Position numbers and translations under genes: made by a program. From Alphaproteobacteria bacterium (GTDB lineage Bacteria > Pseudomonadota > Alphaproteobacteria > Rhizobiales > Xanthobacteraceae), in assembly GCA_005885285.1 (NCBI GenBank), contig VAZG01000185.1, forward strand, positions 1-43,103: a stretch of 43,103 nucleotides of DNA, in the 5' to 3' direction. Below the pieces are notes generated by a model that worked only from the letters and a program-made list of their open reading frames with translations, had not been told where the DNA came from and did not search any database. Below, piece after piece: positions 27,606 to 39,241 of this stretch (positions within the stretch are counted from its first letter, which is position 1; every line of letters begins with the position of its first letter).

Positions 27606-28607
27606 ATGACAAGATATCCGAAGTTCAAGGCCTGCGCGGTCCACGCCGCGCCGGCGTTCCTCGACGCCGAATCGACTGTTGAGATGGCGTGCGGTCTCAT
27701 CGCCGAGGCGGCGCGTGCGGGTGCGCAATTGATCGCCTTCCCCGAGTCCTTCGTGCCGGGTTTTCCGGTGTGGGCATCGGTACAGGCGCCCATCAAGAAT
27801 CACGAATATTTCAAGCGTCTGGCGGCGAACTCGGTCGAAGTGCCCGGCCCCGAGGTCGCGCAGCTATGCGCGGCGGCGCGAGAAAACGAGATCCTCGTTT
27901 CGATCGGTGTCAGCGAACGGTTGCCAGTGTCGGTAGGCTGTCTGTGCAACACGAATTTGCTTATCGGAGCCGACGGTGCGCTGCTCAACCACCACCGCAA
28001 GCTGGTTCCGACGTTTTACGAGAAATTGATCTGGGCCAACGGCGATGGTGATGGTCTGCGCGTCTGTGATACGCCGGTTGGCAAGCTTGGCATGCTGATC
28101 TGCGGCGAGAACACCAATCCGCTCGCGCGCTATGCGCTTATCGCCCAGGGTGAGCAGGTTCACGTGTCGTCTTATCCGCCGGTATGGCCGACGCGTCCGG
28201 CCAATGAGCCCGGCCGCTATGACCTGGCGTCGGCGATCAAGATTCGGGCGGGCGCACATTCGTTCGAAGGAAAGGTCTTCAATATCGTCTCCTCGGGATT
28301 CCTGGATCAGCGGACCATAAGGGAACTGGACGAGCTCGATCACGAAGCGCGCGAAACGCTGGAAGCCAGTCCCCGCGCGGTCAGCATGATCCTCGGCCCG
28401 TCGGGCGAAATTCTCGGTGACACGCTCTGCGAGTCGGAGGGACTGCTGTATCAGGACATCGATATCGCCCAATGCGTCGAACCGAAACAGTTTCATGATG
28501 TGGTCGGCTATTATAACCGCTTCGACATTTTCGAGCTGAAGGTGACGCGAAAGCGCCTGAAGCCGGCCGCCTTCCTCGATGAGGTTGCAGCGCAAGGAGG
28601 GACGTGA
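27606..28607 (+). CDS. Nitrilase (carbon-nitrogen hydrolase superfamily)
   Basis: 333 aa. Hydrolyses a nitrile to a carboxylic acid and ammonia, or a related C-N bond. The catalytic triad is visible: E47 (FPESF), K132 (HHRKLVPT) and C166 (LICGEN). GDGDGL after the Lys motif, and NPLARYALIAQGEQVHVSSYPPVWP after the Cys, are typical of the true nitrilase branch. In many characterised nitrilases the residue after the catalytic Cys is Trp (CWE); here it is Gly (CGE). It is co-directional with the transporter and likely the last gene of the operon. Substrate not identifiable. Confidence 0.93.
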   Translation: MTRYPKFKACAVHAAPAFLDAESTVEMACGLIAEAARAGAQLIAFPESFVPGFPVWASVQAPIKNHEYFKRLAANSVEVPGPEVAQLCAAARENEILVSIGVSERLPVSVGCLCNTNLLIGADGALLNHHRKLVPTFYEKLIWANGDGDGLRVCDTPVGKLGMLICGENTNPLARYALIAQGEQVHVSSYPPVWPTRPANEPGRYDLASAIKIRAGAHSFEGKVFNIVSSGFLDQRTIRELDELDHEARETLEASPRAVSMILGPSGEILGDTLCESEGLLYQDIDIAQCVEPKQFHDVVGYYNRFDIFELKVTRKRLKPAAFLDEVAAQGGT

Positions 28608-28630
28608 GCCGTGGCGACCGGCGACCGGGC

Positions 28631-28918
28631 TCACAATCCATCGAGTATGATCATCACATCGGTCGCGGCGCCCTGGCGCATCGCGATCAGCGGTTGATAT
28701 TCCGGCGCGCTGTACCACGCTCTTATCGATGCCATATCAGGAAATTCGATGATGACCACCCGGTTTGGCTTCCAGTCGCCTTCCAAAACTTCGTGCGTGC
28801 CCGGCTTTGTGAGGTACCGGCCGCCGAAACGCTCGATCATCGGCACCACCTTGGCGAGGTAGTCGTTGAATACCGTGAAGTTGGTGACGGTATGTTCGCC
28901 GATGTAATATGCGGACAT
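28631..28918 (-). CDS. DUF1330 family protein
   Basis: 95 aa from the ATG at 28918 with GGAGG 5 nt upstream. A small alpha/beta ferredoxin-like (dimeric alpha-beta barrel) protein: MSAYYIGEHTVTNFTVFNDY, FGGRYLTKPGTHEVLEGDW, VIIEFPDMASIRAWYSAPEYQPLIAMR. These segments match the DUF1330 pattern closely, whose function is unknown. It converges on the nitrilase gene with 23 nt between stops, so it is not part of that operon, though its position may reflect a shared role. Cytoplasmic, no signal peptide. Confidence 0.9.
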   Translation of the reverse strand: MSAYYIGEHTVTNFTVFNDYLAKVVPMIERFGGRYLTKPGTHEVLEGDWKPNRVVIIEFPDMASIRAWYSAPEYQPLIAMRQGAATDVMIILDGL

Positions 28919-29264
28919 GCAAGCCTCCGATACTGAACAGGGTGACAGACTATGCGGAAAACTGATGTGGGTGCAATTTTGCCGGCAGGAGCGCTGCAAC
29001 TCCTGCGCAACTCGGCGCACGGTTGATCGATTCAACGGCAAGGAACCTCGCGGGCGAGTTCTTTGCCTCGTTCGGGACGGTTGTCGGCGGGCCTCAAACG
29101 GCGCCCGCGCCAATCGATGCCGGCGCGGGGCTGGTTGAAGCGGCTTTCCTTTTTCACGAGGTTCGGCGCCATGCCCACCGGAACTTCATAGTTTTCCACC
29201 TGTTCCGCCACGCGCAATGCAATCCGCGTGAATACGATTAGAATTTCGGTTAGAGTTGGCCGAA
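28919..29264. other. Intergenic region with a possible gene relic
   Basis: About 345 nt between the divergent DUF1330 and sensor-kinase genes. It contains the relic described at 29032-29240. The rest shows no gene, and I see no clear promoter for the kinase. Confidence 0.5.
29032..29240 (-). pseudogene. Possible remnant of a lytic transglycosylase-like gene
   Basis: A minus-strand frame reads VAEQVENYEVPVGMAPNLVKKESRFNQPRAG. The VPVG..LVKKESRFN portion resembles the start of an SLT (soluble lytic transglycosylase) domain with its catalytic Glu in a K/R-x-ES-x-F/Y-N context. The frame then continues into unrelated Arg-rich sequence and stops. There is no signal peptide and none of the later SLT motifs (GLMQI). 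Probably a degraded fragment, or a chance match. Confidence 0.3.
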
Positions 29265-31556
29265 ATGCATCACCAGGCGGCCTTTCATAATCCCGTTCTC
29301 GTCGCGCTGTCGATTCTGATCGCTGCGCTCGCCTCCTATACTGCGCTCGACCTCGCGACCCGGATGCGCGCCGCTTCCGGGCGGGCCCGCCGTGCTTGGC
29401 TTGCAGCCGCTGCGATTGCTATGGGCGGCGGCATCTGGTCTATGCATTTCGTCGGCATGTTGGCCTTCAGCCTGCCCGGAACCGAGATCTCGTACGATCC
29501 ATTCCTGACCCTCCTCTCGCTTGTCATTCCCATCGTCGTCGCGGCCGCCGCATTTGCCGTGGTCGGAAGGCGCCCCGAGGCGCTCCTCGCATCCGGCTTC
29601 GCGATGGGACTTGGTATCTCCGGCATGCACTACACGGGCATGGGCGCGATGCGAATGGCGGCTTCTATCGAGTACGATCCGCAGTGGGTCGTGCTCTCGA
29701 TCGTGATCGCCATCAGTGCCTCGGTCGTCGCGCTCTGGCTCGCCTTTCGCCACACCAATGCCGTGCAGCGACTGTTCGCAGGGGTTGTGATGGGTCTTGC
29801 GGTCTCCGGCATGCATTACGCCGCCATGGAAGGCGCTTTATTCTTGCCTGCGGTGCCCGTCGCAGGGCACGCCGGACATGTCGTCGGTCAGGCACCGCTC
29901 GCATTCCTCCTCGCCGGCACCACCATCGTGATCCTGAGCATTGGGATCGCCGCTGCGGTCTACGACAGGGCCTCCGCGGAGCGCGCGCAACGCGAGGCCA
30001 GCGCATTGAGGCGTAGCGAAGAACGCTTTCGACTGCTTGTGGAGGGTATCACCGACCATGCGATGTTCATGCTTGAGCCGGATGGGCGCGTAGGAAACTG
30101 GAACCTCGGCGCGCGCCGGCTGATGGGCTATGGCGATGACATTATAGGGACAAGCTACGCGATCTTTCATACCGAGGAAGATCGCGCGGCCGAGACGCCC
30201 GCGCGTGCTCTTCTTGCGGCTGAGCGGGAGGGGAAGTCCGCAATCGAAGGCTGGCGCGTGCGCAAAGACGGCAGCCGCTTCTGGGCAGAGGCAACGGTCG
30301 TCGCGGCACGGAACGAAAGCGGCGCGATCACTGGCTTTGCCAAGATCGTGCGCGACGTCAGCGAGAGGAGACGGGCACAGGAAGCATTGGATCGAGCGCG
30401 CGAAGCACTGATGATGTCGCAGAAGATGGAGACCATCGGTCAGCTTACCGGCGGCGTCGCCCACGATTTCAACAACCTGCTCGCCACCGTTCTCGGCAGC
30501 CTTGAGCTTTTGAAGAAGCGCCTGCCGGCGGGCGATCAGAAGATCCAGCGCCTGATAGACAACGCAATGCATGGTGCGCTGCGGGGCGCCTCTCTGACCC
30601 AGCGCATGCTCGCCTTCGCCCGTAAACAGGATCTCAGGCCGGCGGTCATCGATGTCCCAGAACTGGTGCGCGGCATGGCCTCGCTCCTAAAGTTCGAAAG
30701 CGGAATTCGTGTTGAGACGCTGTTTCCGATGGACCTCCCGAAGGTGAAGGTTGACGCGAACCAGCTCGAACTGGCTATCCTCAACCTGGCGCTAAATGCG
30801 CGAGATGCGATGCCGGACGGCGGCCTGATTACTATCGCCGCTCGCGAGGAACAGGACGGAGGCGGCCCTCCGACGAGCCGCTACGTTGCACTCTCAGTGA
30901 GCGACACGGGTTGCGGCATGGACGATGAGACGCGCAAGCACGCTCAGGAGCCGTTCTTTACGACAAAGGGCGTCGGCAAAGGCACCGGGCTCGGACTCTC
31001 CATGGTCCAGGGGCTCGCCGAGCAGTCCGGTGGCAAGCTCGTATTGAAGAGCAGCCTTGGAGAGGGCACGGCAGCCGAGATCTGGTTGCCGGTAGCCGAG
31101 GAGACCGCGGTGCCGGCTTCACGTGCGGAGGCTGTGGCACCTACGCCTCGGGCCAGCCGTCGCCTTTCGGTGCTTGTCGTCGACGACGACCTCCTGGTGC
31201 TTGAGAGCACAGCGGCGATGCTGGAGGATCTTGGGCACGCAGTGGTCGAGGCGCGCTCGGGCGAGGAGGCGCTGGCTTTGCTCCGCCGCACGCGCACCGT
31301 CGACCTCGTTGTCACCGACTATGCCATGCCTGGCATGACCGGCCTGCAGCTTGCCGGCGCAATCGCTGCGGAGCGTCCTGGGACGATCATCCTCCTGAGC
31401 ACAGCATACGCCGAGCTTCCCAGCGAAGCGCGATCCAACCTGCCGCGCTTGTCAAAACCGTTCGACCAAGATGCGCTCGCGAAGGCTATCGAGGCGACGA
31501 TGCGCGAAGGAGAGCGCGCCGGATCTGTCGTCGCGTTTCGACCGAAGAGCGCCTGA
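29265..31556 (+). CDS. MHYT-PAS hybrid sensor histidine kinase
   Basis: 763 aa from the ATG at 29265; a TTG three codons earlier is possible, and the Shine-Dalgarno is weak. Domains in order: a seven-helix MHYT membrane sensor with three motifs, MHFVGM (~60), MHYTGM (~121) and MHYAAM (~183); a PAS domain (~250-370) with GYGDDIIG and WRVRKDGSRFWAEA; HisKA with the phosphoacceptor His at ~400 (VAHDFNNLL); HATPase with NLALNARDAMPDGG and GKGTGLGLSMVQG; and a C-terminal receiver with LVVDDD, phospho-acceptor Asp in VTDYAMPGM and LSKPF. MHYT domains are proposed to sense O2, CO or NO via copper. No partner response regulator lies beside it. It sits between the nitrilase and cbb regions but is transcribed on its own. 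Confidence 0.93.
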   Translation: MHHQAAFHNPVLVALSILIAALASYTALDLATRMRAASGRARRAWLAAAAIAMGGGIWSMHFVGMLAFSLPGTEISYDPFLTLLSLVIPIVVAAAAFAVVGRRPEALLASGFAMGLGISGMHYTGMGAMRMAASIEYDPQWVVLSIVIAISASVVALWLAFRHTNAVQRLFAGVVMGLAVSGMHYAAMEGALFLPAVPVAGHAGHVVGQAPLAFLLAGTTIVILSIGIAAAVYDRASAERAQREASALRRSEERFRLLVEGITDHAMFMLEPDGRVGNWNLGARRLMGYGDDIIGTSYAIFHTEEDRAAETPARALLAAEREGKSAIEGWRVRKDGSRFWAEATVVAARNESGAITGFAKIVRDVSERRRAQEALDRAREALMMSQKMETIGQLTGGVAHDFNNLLATVLGSLELLKKRLPAGDQKIQRLIDNAMHGALRGASLTQRMLAFARKQDLRPAVIDVPELVRGMASLLKFESGIRVETLFPMDLPKVKVDANQLELAILNLALNARDAMPDGGLITIAAREEQDGGGPPTSRYVALSVSDTGCGMDDETRKHAQEPFFTTKGVGKGTGLGLSMVQGLAEQSGGKLVLKSSLGEGTAAEIWLPVAEETAVPASRAEAVAPTPRASRRLSVLVVDDDLLVLESTAAMLEDLGHAVVEARSGEEALALLRRTRTVDLVVTDYAMPGMTGLQLAGAIAAERPGTIILLSTAYAELPSEARSNLPRLSKPFDQDALAKAIEATMREGERAGSVVAFRPKSA

Positions 31557-31615
31557 GATAGAGATGTGCCGAGGCTTCTGTCCGCGTGCGGAGCCAAGTG
31601 ACGTGTAGTGAAGCT

Positions 31616-32587
31616 TCAGCGACGCTTGCTTCGAATCGATGGCCGGGTGAGCCGCAGCCGGCCGTGGGTGCGGGGGAGAAACTGAGCGCCCTTGGCACTG
31701 AGGAAATCGAGCATCGCCTGCGCCGGCGGCAGCAAGACCTTGTCCCTGCGGGAGAGCACGAACCATTGCCGAACCACCGGAAGGCCATCGACATCGAGGG
31801 TGACCAAGCGTCGCTCGTCGAGTTCGGTTGCGACGGTGTGCGCGGAAATAAATGCAATGCCTAAACCGGCGATCACGGCCTGCTTGATGGTTTCGTTGCT
31901 GCTCATCGCCAAGCCGATTTTTGGGCGAATGCCGGCGGTTTCGAACAGTTGTTCCATCAGCCCGCGTGTTCCTGATCCGGGCTCGCGCGTCAGGAAGGTT
32001 TCGTTGGCGAGATCGCTCAGCGCGATACGCGCTTTGCGGGCCAAGCGATGAGCCGTCGGCGCGATGATGACATGCGGGTGATCGCCGATCAGGTGAATGC
32101 TCATGTCGATGTCCGCCGGCGGGCGGCCCATGATCGCCAAATCGAGATCATAGCCGTGCAATGCGGTGCCGATCTCCTGCCGGTTTCCGATCGAAAGGGT
32201 GACATCGACGTTCGGATGCAGCTTCGAAAATCCGGAGATCATGAATGGCACGAAATACTTCGCGGTGCTGACGGCGCCGATTGATACGCGGCCCGCGGTT
32301 TTACCTGCCATCATCTCCAGCGAGGTTGCGCAATCCGCGATCGCGGCTTCGATACGCTCGCTCAGCGCGAGCACCTCACGCCCGGCATCCGTCAGCAGCA
32401 TGCCGTCCCCGGTGCGCTGGATCAAAGGCAAGCCTGCGAGCGCCTGCAGGTTGCGCAGCTGCAGCGTGACCGCGGGCTGTGTCAGATGCAACTGTTTGGC
32501 CGCCGATGTAACCGATCTGTTTTTCTGAACCGCGGCCAGCGCGCGCAGCTGGCGGATCGTCAATTCCCGTAATAACCGGCCTGCCAT
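31616..32587 (-). CDS. cbbR: LysR-type regulator of the Calvin cycle operon (CbbR)
   Basis: 323 aa from the ATG at 32587. N-terminal HTH: LTIRQLRALAAVQKNRSVTSAAKQLHLTQPAVTLQLRNLQ, followed by the GDGMLLTDAGREVL hinge region. The effector domain shows RVSIGAVSTAKYFVPFMISGF, the characteristic opening of CbbR proteins, DLAIMGRPP and PGSGTRGLMEQLF. It diverges from cbbF, the conserved arrangement, and should activate the cbb operon in response to metabolites such as RuBP or NADPH. A TATAAT hexamer on the minus strand lies 9 nt before the ATG, so its mRNA may be leaderless or nearly so. Confidence 0.95.
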   Translation of the reverse strand: MAGRLLRELTIRQLRALAAVQKNRSVTSAAKQLHLTQPAVTLQLRNLQALAGLPLIQRTGDGMLLTDAGREVLALSERIEAAIADCATSLEMMAGKTAGRVSIGAVSTAKYFVPFMISGFSKLHPNVDVTLSIGNRQEIGTALHGYDLDLAIMGRPPADIDMSIHLIGDHPHVIIAPTAHRLARKARIALSDLANETFLTREPGSGTRGLMEQLFETAGIRPKIGLAMSSNETIKQAVIAGLGIAFISAHTVATELDERRLVTLDVDGLPVVRQWFVLSRRDKVLLPPAQAMLDFLSAKGAQFLPRTHGRLRLTRPSIRSKRR

Positions 32588-32732
32588 GGGCGTCCCATTA
32601 TAACAAAAACTTCGCTTTGGCCAAAGATAACAAAATTTCCCTAATTCGGCAAATTGCGCTCTGTTGAGAGGCGGATCGCCGACCCGGCGAGATGCTTTGA
32701 GAGCCCCCGAAAGAGGGCACAGGGAGACGTCC
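32588..32732. promoter_or_regulatory. cbbR-cbbF divergent control region
   Basis: It holds a minus-strand TATAAT (32597-32602) for cbbR, a perfect 12-bp palindrome CTTTGGCCAAAG (32615-32626) and two copies of ATAACAAAA (32600-32608 and 32627-32635), 27 bp apart start to start. The spaced AT-rich repeats on either side of the palindrome are plausible CbbR contact sites. A GGGAGA Shine-Dalgarno for cbbF precedes 32733. Confidence 0.55.
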
Positions 32733-33770
32733 ATGGACGAGCGCGTGACGCTGCGTTCGCATCTCGATCGGTCTACTTCGCAGGCGCCGCACGGCGCCGC
32801 GGTGGGCGAAGTGATCGAAGCCATCGCCGCCGCCGCCGTTGAGCTTGCCGCGCTGATCGCGGATGGACCGTTGGTGGGCATTACCGGACAGAATGGCGGC
32901 ATCAATTCCGACGGCGATCGGCAGAAAGACATCGATATCGTCGCCGACGAAATGATGCGGCGCGCACTGTGCGCCGCCCCGGTGGCGGCGGTGTTTTCCG
33001 AGGAGGCCGCGCTGCCGGAAACCTTGCGTCCCGAAGCGCATCTCTGCGTCGCGATCGACCCGCTCGACGGATCGGCCAATCTGGAGAACAACATCTCCGT
33101 CGGCACCATCTTTTCGATCCGCCCCAGGGGCCGCGACCTCCTCTCGACCTTCTTTGAGCCCGGCACGGCGCAGTGTGCCGCAGGCTTCACCGTCTACGGT
33201 CCGCAAACGACGCTCGTTCTCGCGCTCAACGCGCGGGTCGACATCTTCATTCTCGACAGGCGCGCGGGGGAGTTTCTGTTGATCCGGCAAGCCGTGCAGA
33301 TCGCACGCAGCACGCCGGAGTTCGCCATCAACGCCTCCAATCGCCGGCACTGGCACGGCCCGGTCCGCGCCTACATCGACGAATGCCTCGCCGGCACCAA
33401 TGGCGCGGGCGAGGCGGACTTCAACATGCGCTGGATCGGCTCGCTGGTTGCGGAGGCGCTCCGCATCTTGGTGCGCGGCGGCGTGTTTCTTTATCCAGCC
33501 GATGCCCGCCCGAGCTATCGCGAGGGAAGGCTCCGGTTGCTGTACGAGGCCCATCCGATGGCACTGGTGATGGAATGGGCGGGCGGCGCGGCCTCGACCG
33601 GGCGCCGGCGAATCCTGGAATTGGGCGCAAAAACGCCGCACCAGCGGGTGCCGCTGATCATGGGCTCCGCGCGCGGTGTGCGCGACGTGGCGGCCATCCA
33701 CGAAGGTATCGAACCGATGTTCGACAATAGCGACGCACCGCTATTTGCGCGGCGCGGCTTGTTTCTCTGA
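32733..33770 (+). CDS. cbbF: Class I fructose-1,6-bisphosphatase
   Basis: 345 aa from the ATG at 32733; the frame is open from 32664, but the Shine-Dalgarno supports 32733. Hydrolyses fructose-1,6-bisphosphate (and usually sedoheptulose-1,7-bisphosphate in cbb operons) during RuBP regeneration. Metal-site motifs are visible: DRQKDIDIVADEMM, FSEEAA, and AIDPLDGSANLENNISVGTIFSI. The substrate-binding NASNRRHW and LLYEAHPMALVMEWAGG with the terminal PLI..S segment are also present. First gene of the cbb operon, 13 nt before cbbP. Confidence 0.96.
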   Translation: MDERVTLRSHLDRSTSQAPHGAAVGEVIEAIAAAAVELAALIADGPLVGITGQNGGINSDGDRQKDIDIVADEMMRRALCAAPVAAVFSEEAALPETLRPEAHLCVAIDPLDGSANLENNISVGTIFSIRPRGRDLLSTFFEPGTAQCAAGFTVYGPQTTLVLALNARVDIFILDRRAGEFLLIRQAVQIARSTPEFAINASNRRHWHGPVRAYIDECLAGTNGAGEADFNMRWIGSLVAEALRILVRGGVFLYPADARPSYREGRLRLLYEAHPMALVMEWAGGAASTGRRRILELGAKTPHQRVPLIMGSARGVRDVAAIHEGIEPMFDNSDAPLFARRGLFL

Positions 33771-33783
33771 GCGGGTAGTTGCG

Positions 33784-34562
33784 ATGTCACGTCGTCATCC
33801 CATCATATCGATCACGGGTTCGTCGGGCGCCGGCACGACGTCGGTGAAAAAGACCTTCGAGAACATCTTTCGGCGCGAGAAGGTCGTCGCGGCCTACATC
33901 GAAGGCGACGCCTTCCATCGTTACAATCGCCTCGAGATGCGCACCAAGCTGCTGGACGAGGCCGAGCGTGGCAACAAGCATTTCAGCCATTTCAGCCCCG
34001 AAACCAACCTGTTCGAAGAGCTGGAGAAAGTATTTCGCGACTACGGTGAATCCGGCACCGGAACGACGCGTCATTACGTCCATGACGATGAAGAGGCAAA
34101 GCTGTATGGCGCTGACCCGGGCACGTTCACCAAATGGGGCCCGCTGCCGGAAGACTCCGATCTGCTGTTTTATGAGGGACTGCACGGCGCGGTTGTGACC
34201 GACAAGGTCAATATTGCGCAGCATGCCGATCTGAAGATCGGCGTCGTTCCCGTGATCAATCTGGAGTGGATCCAGAAACTGCACCGCGATCGCAGCGACC
34301 GCGGCTACACCGCGGAGGCTGCGACACGTCGAACCCGTTTATCGCGCGGTGGATTCCGACTCCGGACGAGTCCATGGTCGTGATCCGTCTCAAAAATCCG
34401 CGCGGCATCGATTTTCCCTATCTGCTGTCGATGATCCCGCACAGCTTCATGTCGCGCGCCAATTCGATCGTGATCCACGGGGCGAAACTCGACCTCGCGA
34501 TGCAGCTCATCCTCACCCCACTGATCCTGCAACTCATGGAACGCAAGAGGCGCACGATATGA
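33784..34562 (+). pseudogene. cbbP: Phosphoribulokinase, internally deleted and frameshifted
   Basis: The reading frame from ATG 33784 matches form I phosphoribulokinase through codon 179: P-loop-like GSSGAGTTS, D42 (EGDAFHR), E131 (FYEGLHG), and K165, R168, D169 and R173 in [10 protein letters not shown]. After GYTAEA it jumps straight to DTSNPFIAR, but in another frame (codons from 34323), and that frame continues to the normal C-terminus with stop at 34560-34562. The family segment between (about 31 residues, from VTDTILRR to the residue before DTSNP) is missing. The original frame ends after 20 aberrant residues at 34383, giving a 199-aa product instead of ~290. The enzyme would make RuBP from ribulose-5-phosphate; this copy is probably non-functional unless the sequence is in error. 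Confidence 0.9.
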
Positions 34563-36595
34563 CCGCTCCCGCTCGATCCCGAATTGCCGGCCGTCCGGAA
34601 GTTTCTCACGCGGAAATGGCCAACGCGATCCGCTTTCTGGCGATCGATGCGGTCGAGAAGGCGAAGTCCGGTCATCCGGGCATGCCCATGGGCATGGCCG
34701 ACGTCGCTACCGTGCTGTTTACGCGATTCCTCAAATTCGATCCTGCGGACCCGGCATGGCCGGATCGCGATCGCTTCGTGCTGTCTGCCGGTCACGGCTC
34801 GATGCTGCTGTATGCGCTCTTGCACCTGACGGGCTACGAAGGCGTGACGCTGGATGAACTCAAAGCATTCAGGCAGTGGGGATCGAAGACGCCGGGGCAT
34901 CCCGAGCACGGCCACACGCCCGGTGTGGAGACGACTACCGGACCGCTCGGTCAGGGCATTGCCAACGCCGTCGGCATGGCGCTCGCCGAGCGTCTGATGA
35001 ATGCGCGGTTCGGCGACGATTTCGTCGATCACTATACTTACGTGATCGTCGGAGACGGCTGCCTCATGGAGGGCCTCAGCCAGGAAGCGATCTCGCTGGC
35101 CGGCCACCTGCGGCTCAACCGGCTAATCGTGCTGTTCGACGACAACCAGATTTCGATCGACGGCGCGACATCGCTATCTTGTTCGGATGACCAGCTGGCG
35201 CGGTTCAAGGCCTCCGGATGGTCCGCGTGCCGGATCGACGGCCATAATCCCGCGGCGATTGGCGCCGCCATCGAACAGGCCCGGAACAATGACCGGCCGG
35301 CGCTGATTGCCTGCCGCACGCTGATCGGTTTCGGGGCGCCGAACCGCCAGGGTAGCGAAAAGGCCCATGGCGCGCCGCTTGGCGCTGACGAGGTCGCAAA
35401 GACCCGCGATGCACTGAACTGGCCGCACCAGCCGTTCCAGGTTCCAGAAGCCGTGCTCGAGCAGTGGCGCGAGGCCGGTGCGCGCGGGCATGCCACCCGC
35501 CGAAGCTGGCTCGAACGGACGAAGCGCGTCAATTCGCCCGCGCGCTCGGCGTTTCACGATGCGCTGAACAAAAATCTGCCGCGCGCCTACGCCGAAGCGA
35601 TGGATCGACTACGCGACCGCTTTGCAACCGGGCGGCCGACTATTGCCACCCGGCAGGCGTCGCAGCTTGTGATCGATGATATCGCGCTGGCGCTGCCTGA
35701 TCTGCTCGGCGGCTCCGCCGACCTGACCCACTCCAACCTGACGCGGGCCAGGACACACCAGCCGGTGCGTCCCGATTTTCTCGGAGGCAACTACATCCAT
35801 TATGGTGTCCGTGAGCACGCCATGGCGGCGGCGATGAACGGCATCGCGCTGCATGGCGGCTTCATTCCCTATGGCGGCACATTTCTCAGCTTTGCCGACT
35901 ACAGCCGCCCCGCGATCCGGCTGGCTGCGTTGATGGGGGTGCGCGTCATCCATGTGATGACGCACGATTCGATCGGATTGGGCGAGGATGGCCCGACCCA
36001 TCAGCCGGTCGAGCATCTGGCATCGTTGCGGGCGATACCCAACCTGCTGGTGTTCCGGCCCGCCGACGCGATCGAGACAGCCGAGGCCTGGGATTGCGCG
36101 CTGCGGGCGCAGGGTAGTCCGTCCGTGCTGTGCCTGTCGCGGCAAGCACTCCCCGCGTTCCGCGAAAGTGGCGTTGCCAATCTGGTCGAGCGCGGCGCCT
36201 ATGTGGCCCTTGAAGCCGAGGGTGGACGCGATGTCACGCTGATCGCAACCGGGTCCGAGGTGTCGACCGCAATTCAGGCCGCGAAGGCGCTCGCCAAGGA
36301 CAATGTCCGCGCTGCAGTCGTCTCAGCGCCGTGTTTCGAGCTGTTCCGCCAGCAATCGCGCGCCTACCGGGCGGAGGTGCTTGGAGACGTGCCGCGGATC
36401 GGGATCGAAGCCGCTGTCGAGGGCGATTGGGCGCGCTGGCTCGGCGATGCCGGCGAATTTGTCGGCATGACCGGTTTCGGAGCATCTGCTCCGGCGGAAA
36501 CGCTCTATCGCGAATTTGACATTACCGCCGACGCCGTCGCTAGAGCGGCGCTGCGGTGCATCGCAAGATCGAGCATGACGGCGACCTGCGCGTGA
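34559..36595 (+). CDS. cbbT: Transketolase
   Basis: 678 aa from the ATG at 34559, which overlaps the ancestral cbbP stop as ATGA; the frame is open upstream to 34349. Transfers two-carbon ketol units using thiamine diphosphate. Landmarks are [15 protein letters not shown], the ThDP motif [13 protein letters not shown]...[14 protein letters not shown] (here [12 protein letters not shown]), [20 protein letters not shown], and the pyrimidine-domain [19 protein letters not shown] with [20 protein letters not shown]. Full length. Serves RuBP regeneration and, with xylAB in this window, pentose catabolism. Confidence 0.96.
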   Translation: MTAPARSRIAGRPEVSHAEMANAIRFLAIDAVEKAKSGHPGMPMGMADVATVLFTRFLKFDPADPAWPDRDRFVLSAGHGSMLLYALLHLTGYEGVTLDELKAFRQWGSKTPGHPEHGHTPGVETTTGPLGQGIANAVGMALAERLMNARFGDDFVDHYTYVIVGDGCLMEGLSQEAISLAGHLRLNRLIVLFDDNQISIDGATSLSCSDDQLARFKASGWSACRIDGHNPAAIGAAIEQARNNDRPALIACRTLIGFGAPNRQGSEKAHGAPLGADEVAKTRDALNWPHQPFQVPEAVLEQWREAGARGHATRRSWLERTKRVNSPARSAFHDALNKNLPRAYAEAMDRLRDRFATGRPTIATRQASQLVIDDIALALPDLLGGSADLTHSNLTRARTHQPVRPDFLGGNYIHYGVREHAMAAAMNGIALHGGFIPYGGTFLSFADYSRPAIRLAALMGVRVIHVMTHDSIGLGEDGPTHQPVEHLASLRAIPNLLVFRPADAIETAEAWDCALRAQGSPSVLCLSRQALPAFRESGVANLVERGAYVALEAEGGRDVTLIATGSEVSTAIQAAKALAKDNVRAAVVSAPCFELFRQQSRAYRAEVLGDVPRIGIEAAVEGDWARWLGDAGEFVGMTGFGASAPAETLYREFDITADAVARAALRCIARSSMTATCA

Positions 36596-36629
36596 CGGTC
36601 CACGCGCAAACCACGACACGGAGGCTCCA

Positions 36630-39231
<2,602 letters not shown>

Positions 39232-39241
39232 GGAGCGGATG

